Notes: generated from the sequence alone by a model not told the origin. DNA of 25,061 nt from Pseudomonadota bacterium (GCA_023426855.1 JAEZBU010000411.1:1-25061), one strand, 5' to 3'. Positions 7,155 through 15,206 are shown, counted from the first letter of the stretch. Translations and numbers: made by a program.

Positions 7155-7724
7155 TTGCCGGCTTCAGCTTTGAGTATTCCGAACCTCATTACCCTAGGGC
7201 GCGCGATCATTGTGCCCGTCGTGTTCTGGCTGCTCGTTTCGGGGCAGGTCCAGGCCGCGTTCATATTGTTCGTCATTGCTGGCATCAGCGACGCCGTCGA
7301 TGGCTTCCTGGCCAAACGTTACGGCTGGCAGACCGAGCTTGGGTCCTATCTCGATCCGCTGGCGGACAAGATGCTGGTGGTGTCGATCTTCATCGCGCTC
7401 GGCGTTCTCGGTGCGCTGCCATCCTGGCTGGTGATCGCAGTCGTCTCGCGCGATATCCTGATCGTGATCGCCATTGTGCTGTCGTGGCTGCTGGGGCATC
7501 CGGTGCATATCAAGCCGCTGGCCGTCAGCAAGGCGAACACGGTGGCCCAGTTGACGCTGGCGGCGATGGTTCTCGCGGACGAAGGGTTCGGGCTGGGCAT
7601 GGAAGGCACCCGTTTCGTACTCGTCTGGATTACCGGGGCGCTGACGGTGGCGTCGCTCATTGCCTATCTGCAAAGCTGGCTCCGGCATATGGCGGGGTCT
7701 GAGACGGACGGCAGTTCTAGCTAA
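7155..7724 (+). CDS. CDP-alcohol phosphatidyltransferase (PgsA/Cls-type membrane enzyme)
   Basis: An inner-membrane enzyme that exchanges the CMP of a CDP-activated lipid (usually CDP-diacylglycerol) for an alcohol such as glycerol-3-phosphate. The family signature is complete: D46, D49, G50 and A53 in DAVDGFLAKR, then G63, D67 and D71 in ELGSYLDPLAD, the acidic residues binding the metal ions. Several hydrophobic helices surround it (around residues 16-45 and 80-110). At 189 residues it has the size of PgsA, but the true alcohol acceptor cannot be read; cardiolipin synthases of the same fold are possible. No ATG is available near the start: TTG at 7155 is used here, and a second TTG at 7170, giving a protein beginning SIPNLITLGR, fits homologues as well. 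Neither has a strong Shine-Dalgarno. Confidence 0.88.
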   Translation: MPASALSIPNLITLGRAIIVPVVFWLLVSGQVQAAFILFVIAGISDAVDGFLAKRYGWQTELGSYLDPLADKMLVVSIFIALGVLGALPSWLVIAVVSRDILIVIAIVLSWLLGHPVHIKPLAVSKANTVAQLTLAAMVLADEGFGLGMEGTRFVLVWITGALTVASLIAYLQSWLRHMAGSETDGSSS

Positions 7725-7733
7725 GCGAGCCGT

Positions 7734-7740
7734 GGGAGGG
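7734..7740 (+). promoter_or_regulatory. Ribosome binding site for the AI-2E family transporter
   Basis: GGGAGGG sits six bases before the ATG at 7747-7749 and decides that start over the in-frame codons from 7660, which lie inside the preceding gene. Confidence 0.75.
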
Positions 7741-7746
7741 CAAAAG

Positions 7747-8853
7747 ATGCGCGTCGAACGGCAAGTGCTCTTCTGGCTCTCGGCCCTGATCCTGATTGTC
7801 GTTGCCGCGCTGGTGCTGCGTTCGGTCCTGCTGCCGTTCGTGGCCGGCATGGTCATCGCCTACGCGCTCAACCCGTTGACCGACCGTCTTTGCGCGACGG
7901 GCATGCCCCGCGTTGTCGCCACAGCTATCGTCGTCACCCTGCTCATGTTGATGTTGGTCGCGGCGGTGGTGTTTCTGGCGCCGATCGTCGTCAAGCAGCT
8001 CCAGCAATTTGCCGAGACGCTTCCGGGCGAAGTCGTGCGCTTGCGCAGTCTTGTCGAAGGCTGGGCGCAGGAGCGTCTGGGCAGCCGCTTTCCGGAATTC
8101 CAGAAATGGCTCGATGTCTCGGCGGCAGAGTTGTCCCGCAACTGGGGCAGCGTGATCGGGACGGTCGCGCAGTCGGTGTGGGCGCAGGGGCTGGCGCTGG
8201 TGAACTTCGTTTCGCTGCTGCTGATCACGCCGCTGGTGGTGTTCTATCTGCTGGTCGACTGGCACCCGATGCTGGCCAAGCTCGACGGCTGGTTGCCGCG
8301 TGATCATGCACCCACGATCCGCCGGCTGGCGCGCGACATCAACGCGGCAGTCTCGGCCTTCATCCGTGGTCAGGGCTTGGTGTGCCTGATCCTCGGCACG
8401 ATCTATGCGGTCGGTCTGACCTGGGCTGACATCCGCTATGGTCTGCTGATCGGCCTCGTCGCCGGCGTGCTGAGCTTCATACCGTTCGTCGGCGTTGCGC
8501 TCGGCCTCGTTGCTGCCGTGTCGATGGCGCTGATCCAGTTCTGGCCGGATACGTTGCCGTTGATCAAGGTGCTGGTGGTGTTCGGGATTGGCCAAGCTCT
8601 GGATTCTGCGCTGCTACAGCCGAAGATCGTCGGTCCCAAGGTCGGCCTGCATCCGGTCTGGCTGATTTTCACGCTGTTCGTGTTCGGATATCTGTTCGGT
8701 TTCGTCGGTGTGCTGGTTGCTGTTCCCGTCGGCGCAGCAGTGGCGGTGCTGGTGCGGTTCGCGCTGGAGGTTTATCTGTCGAGCTCGATTTATCGCGGCC
8801 GTGACAGCGAAAAGCAGGCCGAACCCTATCAGGCGCTCGAGAAGGAGACATGA
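7747..8853 (+). CDS. AI-2E family transporter (PerM/TqsA family)
   Basis: A polytopic inner-membrane protein of 368 residues, the usual length. Two hydrophobic helices at the N-terminus (WLSALILIVVAALVL and the following VLLPFVAGMVIAYALNPL) precede a soluble loop of about 80 residues, and the second half holds the remaining helices with the family-typical GLLIGLVAGVLSFIPFVG segment. Members export autoinducer-2 or act as Na+/H+ antiporters, but for most, including this clade, the substrate is unknown. The stop codon overlaps the start of the HdaA-like gene by four bases (ATGA), so the two are translationally coupled. The association of a PerM-type permease with an Hda gene is seen in other proteobacteria as well. 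Confidence 0.9.
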   Translation: MRVERQVLFWLSALILIVVAALVLRSVLLPFVAGMVIAYALNPLTDRLCATGMPRVVATAIVVTLLMLMLVAAVVFLAPIVVKQLQQFAETLPGEVVRLRSLVEGWAQERLGSRFPEFQKWLDVSAAELSRNWGSVIGTVAQSVWAQGLALVNFVSLLLITPLVVFYLLVDWHPMLAKLDGWLPRDHAPTIRRLARDINAAVSAFIRGQGLVCLILGTIYAVGLTWADIRYGLLIGLVAGVLSFIPFVGVALGLVAAVSMALIQFWPDTLPLIKVLVVFGIGQALDSALLQPKIVGPKVGLHPVWLIFTLFVFGYLFGFVGVLVAVPVGAAVAVLVRFALEVYLSSSIYRGRDSEKQAEPYQALEKET

Positions 8854-9551
8854 GCGGTACGCCCGAGCAACTAGCCTTTGATATTCCCCTGCGCAGTGCG
8901 CTGGGCGAAGAGGACTTTCTTGTCAGTAGCTGCAACGAAGCCGCCGTCTCACTGATCGACCGCTGGCCTGATTGGCCTCATTCGGCCGTGGCGGTTGCCG
9001 GACCGGCGGGGTCGGGCAAAAGCCATCTCGTCAATGTCTGGCGTAGCCGATCTGGCGCGCATGTCGTGAGCGGGGCGGCTGTCGATGACGCTGCCGTGGC
9101 GCAGTTGGCCAGCGCAGGTGCGCTTGCGGTGGAGGATATCGACCGCGGCATAGCGGATGAGCGGGCCCTGTTTCACGTGCTGAACGTCGCTGCCGAGCAG
9201 AAGCTGTCGGTGCTGCTGACCAGCCGGGCGGCGCCGGGCGAGATCGAGATTGCGCTGCCTGATCTGAGGTCGCGGCTCAGAGCGGCTCCGGTCGTCAATA
9301 TTTCCCCGCCTGACGAACCTTTGCTCAAGGCATTGTTAGTAAAACTGTTTTCTGATCGTCAGTTGGCCATCGAACCGCACGTGCTGTCCTATCTGGCGCT
9401 GCGGATCGAGCGTTCGACGGAAGCTGCCGCGCGTGCTGTGGCTGAGGTCGACAAAATGGCTTTGGCGACTCGCCGCAAGGTCACCAGGGCGCTGGTGTCG
9501 GAAGTGCTTGGTAAACAGGCCGAGGATTGTGCCGGCGACGAGGCGATTTGA
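8850..9551 (+). CDS. hdaA: HdaA-like DnaA-related regulator of replication initiation
   Basis: A short AAA+ protein (233 residues) related to the ATPase domain of DnaA but lacking the DNA-binding domain IV, which is the layout of Hda/HdaA. In Caulobacter and E. coli such proteins bind the sliding clamp and stimulate ATP hydrolysis by DnaA, shutting off re-initiation. The N-terminus EQLAFDIPL matches the clamp-binding motif of Hda (QL followed by hydrophobics). Walker A is GPAGSGKS at residues 51-58, a degenerate Walker B is LAVEDID, and an Arg-rich sensor region follows (LPDLRSRLRA). The family assignment is firm; the exact regulatory role in this organism is inferred from orthologues. It is coupled to the upstream permease gene by a 4-base overlap. 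Confidence 0.9.
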   Translation: MSGTPEQLAFDIPLRSALGEEDFLVSSCNEAAVSLIDRWPDWPHSAVAVAGPAGSGKSHLVNVWRSRSGAHVVSGAAVDDAAVAQLASAGALAVEDIDRGIADERALFHVLNVAAEQKLSVLLTSRAAPGEIEIALPDLRSRLRAAPVVNISPPDEPLLKALLVKLFSDRQLAIEPHVLSYLALRIERSTEAAARAVAEVDKMALATRRKVTRALVSEVLGKQAEDCAGDEAI

Positions 9552-9561
9552 TAGAATACGA

Positions 9562-9579
9562 CTGTCATGATCCTGTCGT
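9562..9579 (+). promoter_or_regulatory. Pho box (PhoB binding site) upstream of ppk1
   Basis: CTGTCAT (9562-9568), a four-base spacer GATC, and CTGTCGT (9573-9579). This is the classic 7-4-7 direct repeat recognised by PhoB, differing from the consensus at one position. It ends 55 bases before the ppk1 ATG and directly after the stop of the hdaA gene, so it would create an internal phosphate-controlled promoter. No convincing -10 box could be picked downstream. Confidence 0.75.
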
Positions 9580-9584
9580 GAAAG

Positions 9585-9619
9585 CGTCTGCAAGTCTGGC
9601 GGACATGTGACTGCAGACG
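9585..9619 (+). other. Stem-loop in the ppk1 leader
   Basis: CGTCTGCA (9585-9592) and TGCAGACG (9612-9619) form a perfect 8-bp stem, extendable by a G-U and an A-U pair in RNA, around a 19-base loop that has a small inner GTC/GAC pairing. It lies between the Pho box and the GGAG of ppk1, with no U-tract. Confidence 0.45.
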
Positions 9620-9634
9620 TTACGGAGCTGGTGG

Positions 9635-11818
9635 ATGAACGCGGCAAAGCACAAGCATAAGTCCAAGGCGCTCGAGCATCCTCCAGTGCCGCCGGAAGGT
9701 CCGTCGCGCTTCTACAACCGGGAGCTTTCCTGGTTGCAGTTCAACCGGCGGGTGCTCGAGGAAGCCATGAACGCGTCGCACCCGGCTCTCGAACGGCTGC
9801 GGTTCCTGGCGATCTCGGCCTCGAACCTCGATGAATTCTACATGGTGCGCGCTGCGGGTCTGTATGGCCAGGTCGCCGCCAACGTCACCACGCTCAGCGC
9901 GGACGGTTTGACGCCATCGCAGCAGCTCGCAGAGGTCAATCGCTTCGTCGCTCAACTGGTTGCCGACAAACAGGCCTGCTGGACGGCATTGCGCGCCGAG
10001 ATGGCGGAGGCGGGTATCCATCTGGTCGACGCCCGGGGACTGCAGCCGGCGGAGAAAGCTTGGCTCGACACCGAATTTCTCTCGCACATGTTCCCGATCC
10101 TGACGCCGATGAATGTCGATCCGGCGCATCCCTTCCCGTTCATCCAGAACGGCGCGCTGACCCTGGTCATCCAGATGGTCCATCCGGACGGCCGGGCGAT
10201 GAACGGGCTCATTCCGATTCCCTCCCAGCTCGATCGTTTCATCCGCCTTCCGGCCAATCCGGAAGACCCCAAGACGGTTCGCTTCATCCGCGTCGAGACT
10301 GCGATCGGGCTGTATCTGGATGAACTGTACCCAAGCTTCCGGATGCTGGAGCAAGGCACGTTCAGGGTTCTTCGCGACAGTGACATCGAGTTTCAGGAAG
10401 AAGCCGAAGATCTGACGCGCGCCTACGAGACGCAGCTCAAGCGTCGCCGCCGCGGGCACGTGATCCGTCTGGAGATCGACGCCGACATGGCACCCGATCT
10501 GCGCAAATTCGTCATCGATGAGCTCGAGGTGGCCGACGAATCCGTGTTCCTCAAGGAGGGACTTCTGGGTATCGCCGACACCAAGCAGATGATTGTGTCC
10601 GACCGGCCGGATTTGCTGTTCAAGCCCTTCACAGCCCGCTTTCCGGAGCGGATTCGCGAATTCAACGGCGATGTATTCGCAGCCATTCGCTCGAAAGACT
10701 TCGTCGTGCATCACCCCTACGAATCCTTCGAGGCGGTGCTGCAGTATCTGCGTCAGGCGGTGGCTGATCCCGCTGTCATGGCGATCAAGTGGACGCTATA
10801 CCGGACCTCTCGCGAGAGGAGCCCGATCGTCGAGGCGCTGAAGGAGGCGGCCGACGCAGGTAAGTCGGTTACGGCGGTGGTGGAGTTGAAGGCGCGGTTC
10901 GACGAGTCGACCAACATCAATCTCGCCCGCGACATGGAGAAGGCCGGCGTTCACGTCGTCTACGGCTTCGTGGAGATGAAGACGCACGCCAAGATCGGCA
11001 TGGTGGTGCGCAGGGAAGGCACCGACATCGCCACCTACTGCCACATCGGCACCGGCAACTATCATCCGCAAACGGCGCGGGTTTACACCGACCTGTCGTA
11101 TTTCACCGCCGATCCGGCAATCGGCCGCGATGTGGCGCGCATCTTCAATTTCGTCACCGGCTACGGGCGGCCGCAGGACCTGGAAGCGATGGCGGCGAGC
11201 CCGCATGGCATCCGCGCACGCATCCTGGAACATGTCGCAGAGGAGATCGCGCATGCCAAGGCCGGCCGGCCGGCCGCGATCTGGGCGAAAATGAACTCGC
11301 TGGTCGATCCGCAGATCATCTCGGCGTTCTATGACGCGAGCCAGGCGGGTGTGGAGATCGACCTCGTCGTGCGCGGCATCTGCTGCCTGCGGCCGGGCGT
11401 TCCGGGATTGTCGGAGAACATCCGTGTCAAGAGCCTGATCGGGCGCTTCCTCGAGCATTCCCGGATTTATTGCTTCGGGCGCGGAGAAGGGCTGCCATCA
11501 CCGAAGGCAGCCGTGTATATCAGCTCCGCCGATATGATGCCGCGCAATCTGGATCGCCGCGTCGAGGCGATGGTTCCGATCCGCAACGCAACAGTGCATG
11601 AGCAAATTCTCGATCAAATTATGCTGGCAAGCTTGAAAGATAATCAACAGAGTTGGGAAATCATGCCCGACGGCTCGTCGGTGCGCATTCACCCTGAACC
11701 GGGCGAGGAACCTTTCAATGCGCACAAGTATTTCATGACTAACCCCAGTCTTTCGGGGCGCGGTCAGGCGTTAAAGGAACACATGCCGCCGCGCTTCAAA
11801 TGGGCCGTGAGGGATTAG
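9635..11818 (+). CDS. ppk1: Polyphosphate kinase 1
   Basis: It polymerises the gamma-phosphate of ATP into polyphosphate, reversibly, and is typically bound to the inner face of the membrane. The 727-residue protein covers all PPK1 domains: the N-terminal helical domain (YNRELSWLQFNRRVLEEA), the head domain, and two phospholipase-D-like C-terminal domains. His451 in the segment EMKTHAKIG corresponds to the autophosphorylated histidine of E. coli PPK (His435), and His608 in LEHSRIY corresponds to His592; the spacing of 157 residues is the same in both. GNYHPQTARVYTD and YISSADMMPRNLDRR are further family blocks. ATG with GGAG seven bases upstream. It is followed directly by ppx, the usual partner, and preceded by a Pho box. 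Confidence 0.97.
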   Translation: MNAAKHKHKSKALEHPPVPPEGPSRFYNRELSWLQFNRRVLEEAMNASHPALERLRFLAISASNLDEFYMVRAAGLYGQVAANVTTLSADGLTPSQQLAEVNRFVAQLVADKQACWTALRAEMAEAGIHLVDARGLQPAEKAWLDTEFLSHMFPILTPMNVDPAHPFPFIQNGALTLVIQMVHPDGRAMNGLIPIPSQLDRFIRLPANPEDPKTVRFIRVETAIGLYLDELYPSFRMLEQGTFRVLRDSDIEFQEEAEDLTRAYETQLKRRRRGHVIRLEIDADMAPDLRKFVIDELEVADESVFLKEGLLGIADTKQMIVSDRPDLLFKPFTARFPERIREFNGDVFAAIRSKDFVVHHPYESFEAVLQYLRQAVADPAVMAIKWTLYRTSRERSPIVEALKEAADAGKSVTAVVELKARFDESTNINLARDMEKAGVHVVYGFVEMKTHAKIGMVVRREGTDIATYCHIGTGNYHPQTARVYTDLSYFTADPAIGRDVARIFNFVTGYGRPQDLEAMAASPHGIRARILEHVAEEIAHAKAGRPAAIWAKMNSLVDPQIISAFYDASQAGVEIDLVVRGICCLRPGVPGLSENIRVKSLIGRFLEHSRIYCFGRGEGLPSPKAAVYISSADMMPRNLDRRVEAMVPIRNATVHEQILDQIMLASLKDNQQSWEIMPDGSSVRIHPEPGEEPFNAHKYFMTNPSLSGRGQALKEHMPPRFKWAVRD

Positions 11819-13356
11819 TGGGCGTTGAGTTTGAGCAAGTCCGGAATGCCGATCTCGGTGCCCGGGACGCCGCATTGGAGCCGATCGGCGTCATCGATAT
11901 CGGCTCCAACTCGGTGCGCCTCGTGGTCTATGAAGGCGCGGTTCGTGCGCCGACGCCGCTGTTCAACGAGAAGGTGCTGTGTGGCCTCGGCCGGTCGGTC
12001 GCAACGACAGGTCAGCTCGGCAAGGAAAGTGTTGATCGTGCGCTGGCGGCACTGCGCCGCTTCCGGGCCATATGCCAGGTGCTCGAGGTCAAGAACGTCC
12101 GCGTGATCGCAACCGCCGCGGTGCGCGAAGCTGCCGATGGTCCTGACTTCATCGCCGAGGGCGAGCGCGCCTGCGGTTGCCGTATTCAGATCCTGTCTGG
12201 AGAGCGTGAGGCCGAACTGGCAGCGCAGGGAATCCGCATGGGTTTCGGCGATGTCGATGGCGTCGCCGGAGACCTTGGCGGTGGTAGCCTTGAACTGATC
12301 GATATCTCGGGCACGCGGCTGAAGCATGCCGTGACGCTGCCGCTCGGCGGGCTTCGGCTGCTCGATCAGACGGCCAATCGCATCGAACGCGCCATGCCAG
12401 CCGCCGACGAAGCCTTGCAGCGGGTCGAGTGGCTGCCCGAAGTACCGAATCGCAACTTCTACGCCGTGGGCGGTACGTGGCGAACGCTTGCCAAACTGCA
12501 CATGGAAGAATGCGGTTATCCGCTGCGCGTGATGCAGGGCTATGCCATTCCGGCTCGTGAAGCACTGCTGTTCTGCGAGGGCATCCGCAAGGGCAAGAAG
12601 GTCAAGGGCGTGGACGGCGTCGCCCGCGCGCGGCGTGAGGTTCTGCCGCTCGGCGCGCTGGTGATGGAACGCCTGCTACGCCGGTTGCAGCCGGACAAGG
12701 TCGTGTTCTCGGTCTTCGGTATTCGTGAGGGCCTGCTGTTCTCGCTGCTGTCCGATCACGAACGCAACAAGGACCCGCTGCTCAGTTTCTGTGAGGAATA
12801 TGCGCGGTTGCGGTCGCGCTGCGTCAATCATGCGCGCGAGTTGTGCACGTGGACTGACGCGATATTTGCGAGCGAAGGGCCGGATGAGACGCCGGAAGAA
12901 CGACGGCTGCGGCATGCCGCGTGCCTGATGTCGGATATCGGCTGGCGGGCGCATCCTGACTATCGCGGCGAGCAGAGCCTGAACGTCATCGCCCATGCCG
13001 CGCTGGCGGGCATCGACCATCCTGGCCGGCTGTTCGTCGGGCTGTCGGTCTATTTCCGTCATGTCGGACCAGGTGAATCTGCTCCCGATGATTTCTACGC
13101 CCGCATTAAACGCCTGATCGACAAGCGGGCGCTGCGGCGTGCCCGTGTGCTGGGCGCGGCGCTGCGGGTGGCGCACATGATCTCCATCGGCATGGCGGGT
13201 ATCATCGATGAGACGCCGCTCGGCTATGAAGGCGGGAAACTGGTACTGACGATCCCCCCCGCGTATGCGCAACTCGATGGCGAGCGCTTGCGGCGGCGGT
13301 TCCAGGCGCTGGCCAATCTTCTCGGGGTTCCGGGCGAGATCCGGTTTCCCACATAA
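11818..13356 (+). CDS. ppx: Exopolyphosphatase / Ppx-GppA phosphatase family
   Basis: An enzyme of the actin-like ASKHA fold that removes terminal phosphates from polyphosphate, and in some members hydrolyses pppGpp. The first phosphate-binding loop IGVIDIGSNSVRLVVYEG lies near residues 23-40 and the second is GDLGGGSLELID. TAAVREA, typical of the family, lies between them. The C-terminal 200 residues form the helical, HD-like extension seen in long (about 500-residue) alphaproteobacterial Ppx proteins. The GTG at 11818-11820 is favoured: it overlaps the ppk1 stop by one base (TAGTG) and has an AGGG four bases upstream, whereas the in-frame ATG at 11800 has no Shine-Dalgarno and would overlap ppk1 by 19 bases. 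The pairing with ppk1 gives a synthesis/degradation module for polyphosphate. Confidence 0.92.
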   Translation: MGVEFEQVRNADLGARDAALEPIGVIDIGSNSVRLVVYEGAVRAPTPLFNEKVLCGLGRSVATTGQLGKESVDRALAALRRFRAICQVLEVKNVRVIATAAVREAADGPDFIAEGERACGCRIQILSGEREAELAAQGIRMGFGDVDGVAGDLGGGSLELIDISGTRLKHAVTLPLGGLRLLDQTANRIERAMPAADEALQRVEWLPEVPNRNFYAVGGTWRTLAKLHMEECGYPLRVMQGYAIPAREALLFCEGIRKGKKVKGVDGVARARREVLPLGALVMERLLRRLQPDKVVFSVFGIREGLLFSLLSDHERNKDPLLSFCEEYARLRSRCVNHARELCTWTDAIFASEGPDETPEERRLRHAACLMSDIGWRAHPDYRGEQSLNVIAHAALAGIDHPGRLFVGLSVYFRHVGPGESAPDDFYARIKRLIDKRALRRARVLGAALRVAHMISIGMAGIIDETPLGYEGGKLVLTIPPAYAQLDGERLRRRFQALANLLGVPGEIRFPT

Positions 13357-13379
13357 CTTAACGGGTTGCGGCGCATGTG

Positions 13380-13398
13380 GAGGCGGCGTCACCGCCTC
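13380..13398 (+). terminator. Hairpin between ppx and the J-domain gene, possible terminator
   Basis: GAGGCGG (13380-13386) and CCGCCTC (13392-13398) pair perfectly around CGTCA. It starts 23 bases after the ppx stop. The following sequence is A/T-rich (AATAATGC) rather than a T-run, so termination is uncertain. Confidence 0.4.
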
Positions 13399-13449
13399 AA
13401 TAATGCTACGCTTCCCTGACGACATGAGACGTCCTAAGTCTTGTGAACC

Positions 13450-14382
13450 ATGGCAGACGATCCTTACGCGCTTCTCGGCATATCAAAAACGGCTTCCGAC
13501 GATGACATTCGCCGGTCGTTCCGCAAGCTTGCCAAGGAGCTGCACCCCGACCTGAACCCCGGTGACAAGGTCGCCGTCGAGCGTTTCAAGAAGGTTTCGG
13601 CCGCCTATGAACTGTTGAGCGATCCCGAAAAGCGCAAGCAATTCGACCGTGGCGAGATCGACGCCTCGGGCGAACCGCGGCGCGCCTACCAGCCGCAGGG
13701 CGCCGCTGGCGGCGGCGGACCGTTCGGATGGCGCGGACGTGCGGCCGGAGCAGGGCCGGGCGCTGGCATGGACGATGCGGGTTTCTCCGATATCTTTTCC
13801 GACATCTTCGGTTCGCGCACGCGTGGCGCCGGAGCGGGTGCCGCCGGCATCCGCGGCAGTGACGTGCGCTATACGCTGGAGATCGACTTCCTGGAGGCGG
13901 TGGCTGGCGCGCGCAAGCGGGTGACGATGCCGGAAGGCGGTCTGCTCGATCTGTCGGTGCCGGAAGGTGTTACCGACGGCCAGGTTCTGCGCCTGCGCGG
14001 CAAGGGCGGCTCGGGCTTCCGAGGCGGCGAGGCGGGCGATGCGCTGGTCGAGATCAAGGTGCGCCCGCATGCGGACTTCAAGCGCGTCGGCGATGACATC
14101 ACCAGCGAACTGCCGATCGCGATCGACGAGGCCATTCTCGGCGCGAAGGTCGAGGTGCCGACGATTACCAGTCGCGTTCAGTTGACGATCCCCAAGGGCA
14201 CGAGCTCGGGGCGCGTGTTTCGCCTGCGCGGCAAGGGCGTAAAGAACTCTACGACGGGGACGACCGGCGATCAGCTCGTCACGGTGCGCATCGTGCTGCC
14301 CGATCAAATCGACGACAGCCTCGCCTACTTCATGTCGGAATGGCGCCAGCGCAACGCCTACAATCCACGCGAACGTGGTTGA
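13450..14382 (+). CDS. J-domain co-chaperone without zinc finger (DnaJ class II / CbpA-like)
   Basis: A 310-residue Hsp40 that would stimulate the ATPase of DnaK and deliver substrates. The J domain spans residues 4-67 with the essential HPD triad at 32-34. A Gly/Phe-rich linker follows (about 80-130, with FSDIFSDIFGSR). The C-terminal substrate-binding domains run from about residue 135 to the end, with the repeated RLRGKG motif in each half. The four CxxCxGxG zinc motifs of true DnaJ are absent, so it belongs with CbpA-type proteins rather than being the main DnaJ. ATG start with a poor Shine-Dalgarno. It stands alone between two hairpins and is probably a single transcription unit. Confidence 0.93.
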   Translation: MADDPYALLGISKTASDDDIRRSFRKLAKELHPDLNPGDKVAVERFKKVSAAYELLSDPEKRKQFDRGEIDASGEPRRAYQPQGAAGGGGPFGWRGRAAGAGPGAGMDDAGFSDIFSDIFGSRTRGAGAGAAGIRGSDVRYTLEIDFLEAVAGARKRVTMPEGGLLDLSVPEGVTDGQVLRLRGKGGSGFRGGEAGDALVEIKVRPHADFKRVGDDITSELPIAIDEAILGAKVEVPTITSRVQLTIPKGTSSGRVFRLRGKGVKNSTTGTTGDQLVTVRIVLPDQIDDSLAYFMSEWRQRNAYNPRERG

Positions 14383-14397
14383 CGGACGAACTGCGCC

Positions 14398-14412
14398 GGC
14401 TCGCGCCGAGCC
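14398..14412 (+). other. Short GC hairpin after the J-domain gene
   Basis: GGCTCG (14398-14403) pairs with CGAGCC (14407-14412) around CGC, 15 bases after the stop. No U-tract; the rest of the gap to 14535 shows no further feature. Confidence 0.25.
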
Positions 14413-14536
14413 CACCTCTGGATGTGGCAAAATCAAGGCAAAGCAATAGGTTGCCGTCTGACGCTACGATAAAGTAGGGTGCTGGCGACGGGCCGTTGTT
14501 AAGGCCGGAGTGTTGCCGCGCGTGGACGCGGTTGCG

Positions 14537-14541
14537 GGAGG
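14537..14541 (+). promoter_or_regulatory. Ribosome binding site for the bactofilin fusion gene
   Basis: GGAGG within GGGAGGGA (14536-14543), eight bases before the GTG at 14550-14552. It fixes the start at GTG and excludes the upstream TTG at 14496. Confidence 0.75.
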
Positions 14542-14549
14542 GACGTTGC

Positions 14550-15206
14550 GTGGTCGCGAATGCTGGCGTGCTCGTTGTCCGTGAGGACACTTACATCAAG
14601 GGCAAGATCAAGAACTGCCGGCATATTGACATTTTCGGTTACGTCGAGGGCGAGCTGACAGCCGATACGGTGATGATTCATGAGGGCGGCCGCCTGTTCG
14701 GCAAGGTGAAAGCTGGCAACGCCGATGTGCATGGCACGCTGCAGGGCAACGTCACCGTCGCCAATCTCATTCACATTCGCAGCTCCGGCGTGGTCAGCGG
14801 CAACGTGCAATACGGCAAGCTGGCCATGGAGGCAGGCGGCGATCTGAGTGCGGACGTTCGCAATGTACCGCCGTCGATTGCGGGCGATCTCGACCTGACC
14901 GTGTACAGGGGCCGCACCGTCGGTGTGACGGTCGTCGACCTGACGGCGATTGATCCCGATGATGAGGCGGGCAGCCTGACTTACACCGTCAGCAACACGA
15001 ATAACGGTTTCGTTTCGCTGTCGCATGCGCCGGCGCAACCGGTGACGTCGTTCACGCAGGCTGACCTCGAAGCCGACAAGGTCGCATTCAAGCACGATGG
15101 CTCTGCCGCCGACTGGGCGAGCTTCGATGTGGTGGTCACGGATGCTTCCGGCGCCACGTCCGGGACGGCACAGACCGTCAAGGTCACCGTGCACAACCGC
15201 AGATAA
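14550..15206 (+). CDS. Bactofilin (polymer-forming cytoskeletal protein) fused to a CSPG/cadherin-like repeat
   Basis: A 218-residue two-domain protein. Residues about 5-105 are a bactofilin domain: a right-handed beta-helix pattern with short repeats of the form VxGxL / IxGxV (IKGKIKNCRHIDIFGYVEGEL, then LFGKVKAGNADVHGTLQGNVTV and VVSGNVQYGKLAM). Bactofilins self-assemble without nucleotide into filaments that organise envelope growth. Residues about 120-215 match a CSPG/cadherin-3 repeat: L-x-V-x-x-G, TAIDPDDE, SLTYTVSNTNNGFVSL, and the hallmark PVTSFTQADLEADKVAFKHD followed by SFDVVVTDASG. That repeat is normally found in extracellular adhesin-like proteins, yet no signal peptide or membrane helix precedes the bactofilin domain here. 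The frame is continuous across the junction. Domain calls are by motif recognition; localisation and function of the fusion are open. Confidence 0.85.
   Translation: MVANAGVLVVREDTYIKGKIKNCRHIDIFGYVEGELTADTVMIHEGGRLFGKVKAGNADVHGTLQGNVTVANLIHIRSSGVVSGNVQYGKLAMEAGGDLSADVRNVPPSIAGDLDLTVYRGRTVGVTVVDLTAIDPDDEAGSLTYTVSNTNNGFVSLSHAPAQPVTSFTQADLEADKVAFKHDGSAADWASFDVVVTDASGATSGTAQTVKVTVHNRR

Noticed and set aside
9620..10714. Open frame of 364 codons antisense to ppk1
   Set aside because: Its codons mirror the conserved PPK1 sequence; it has no plausible start signal and no recognised motif.
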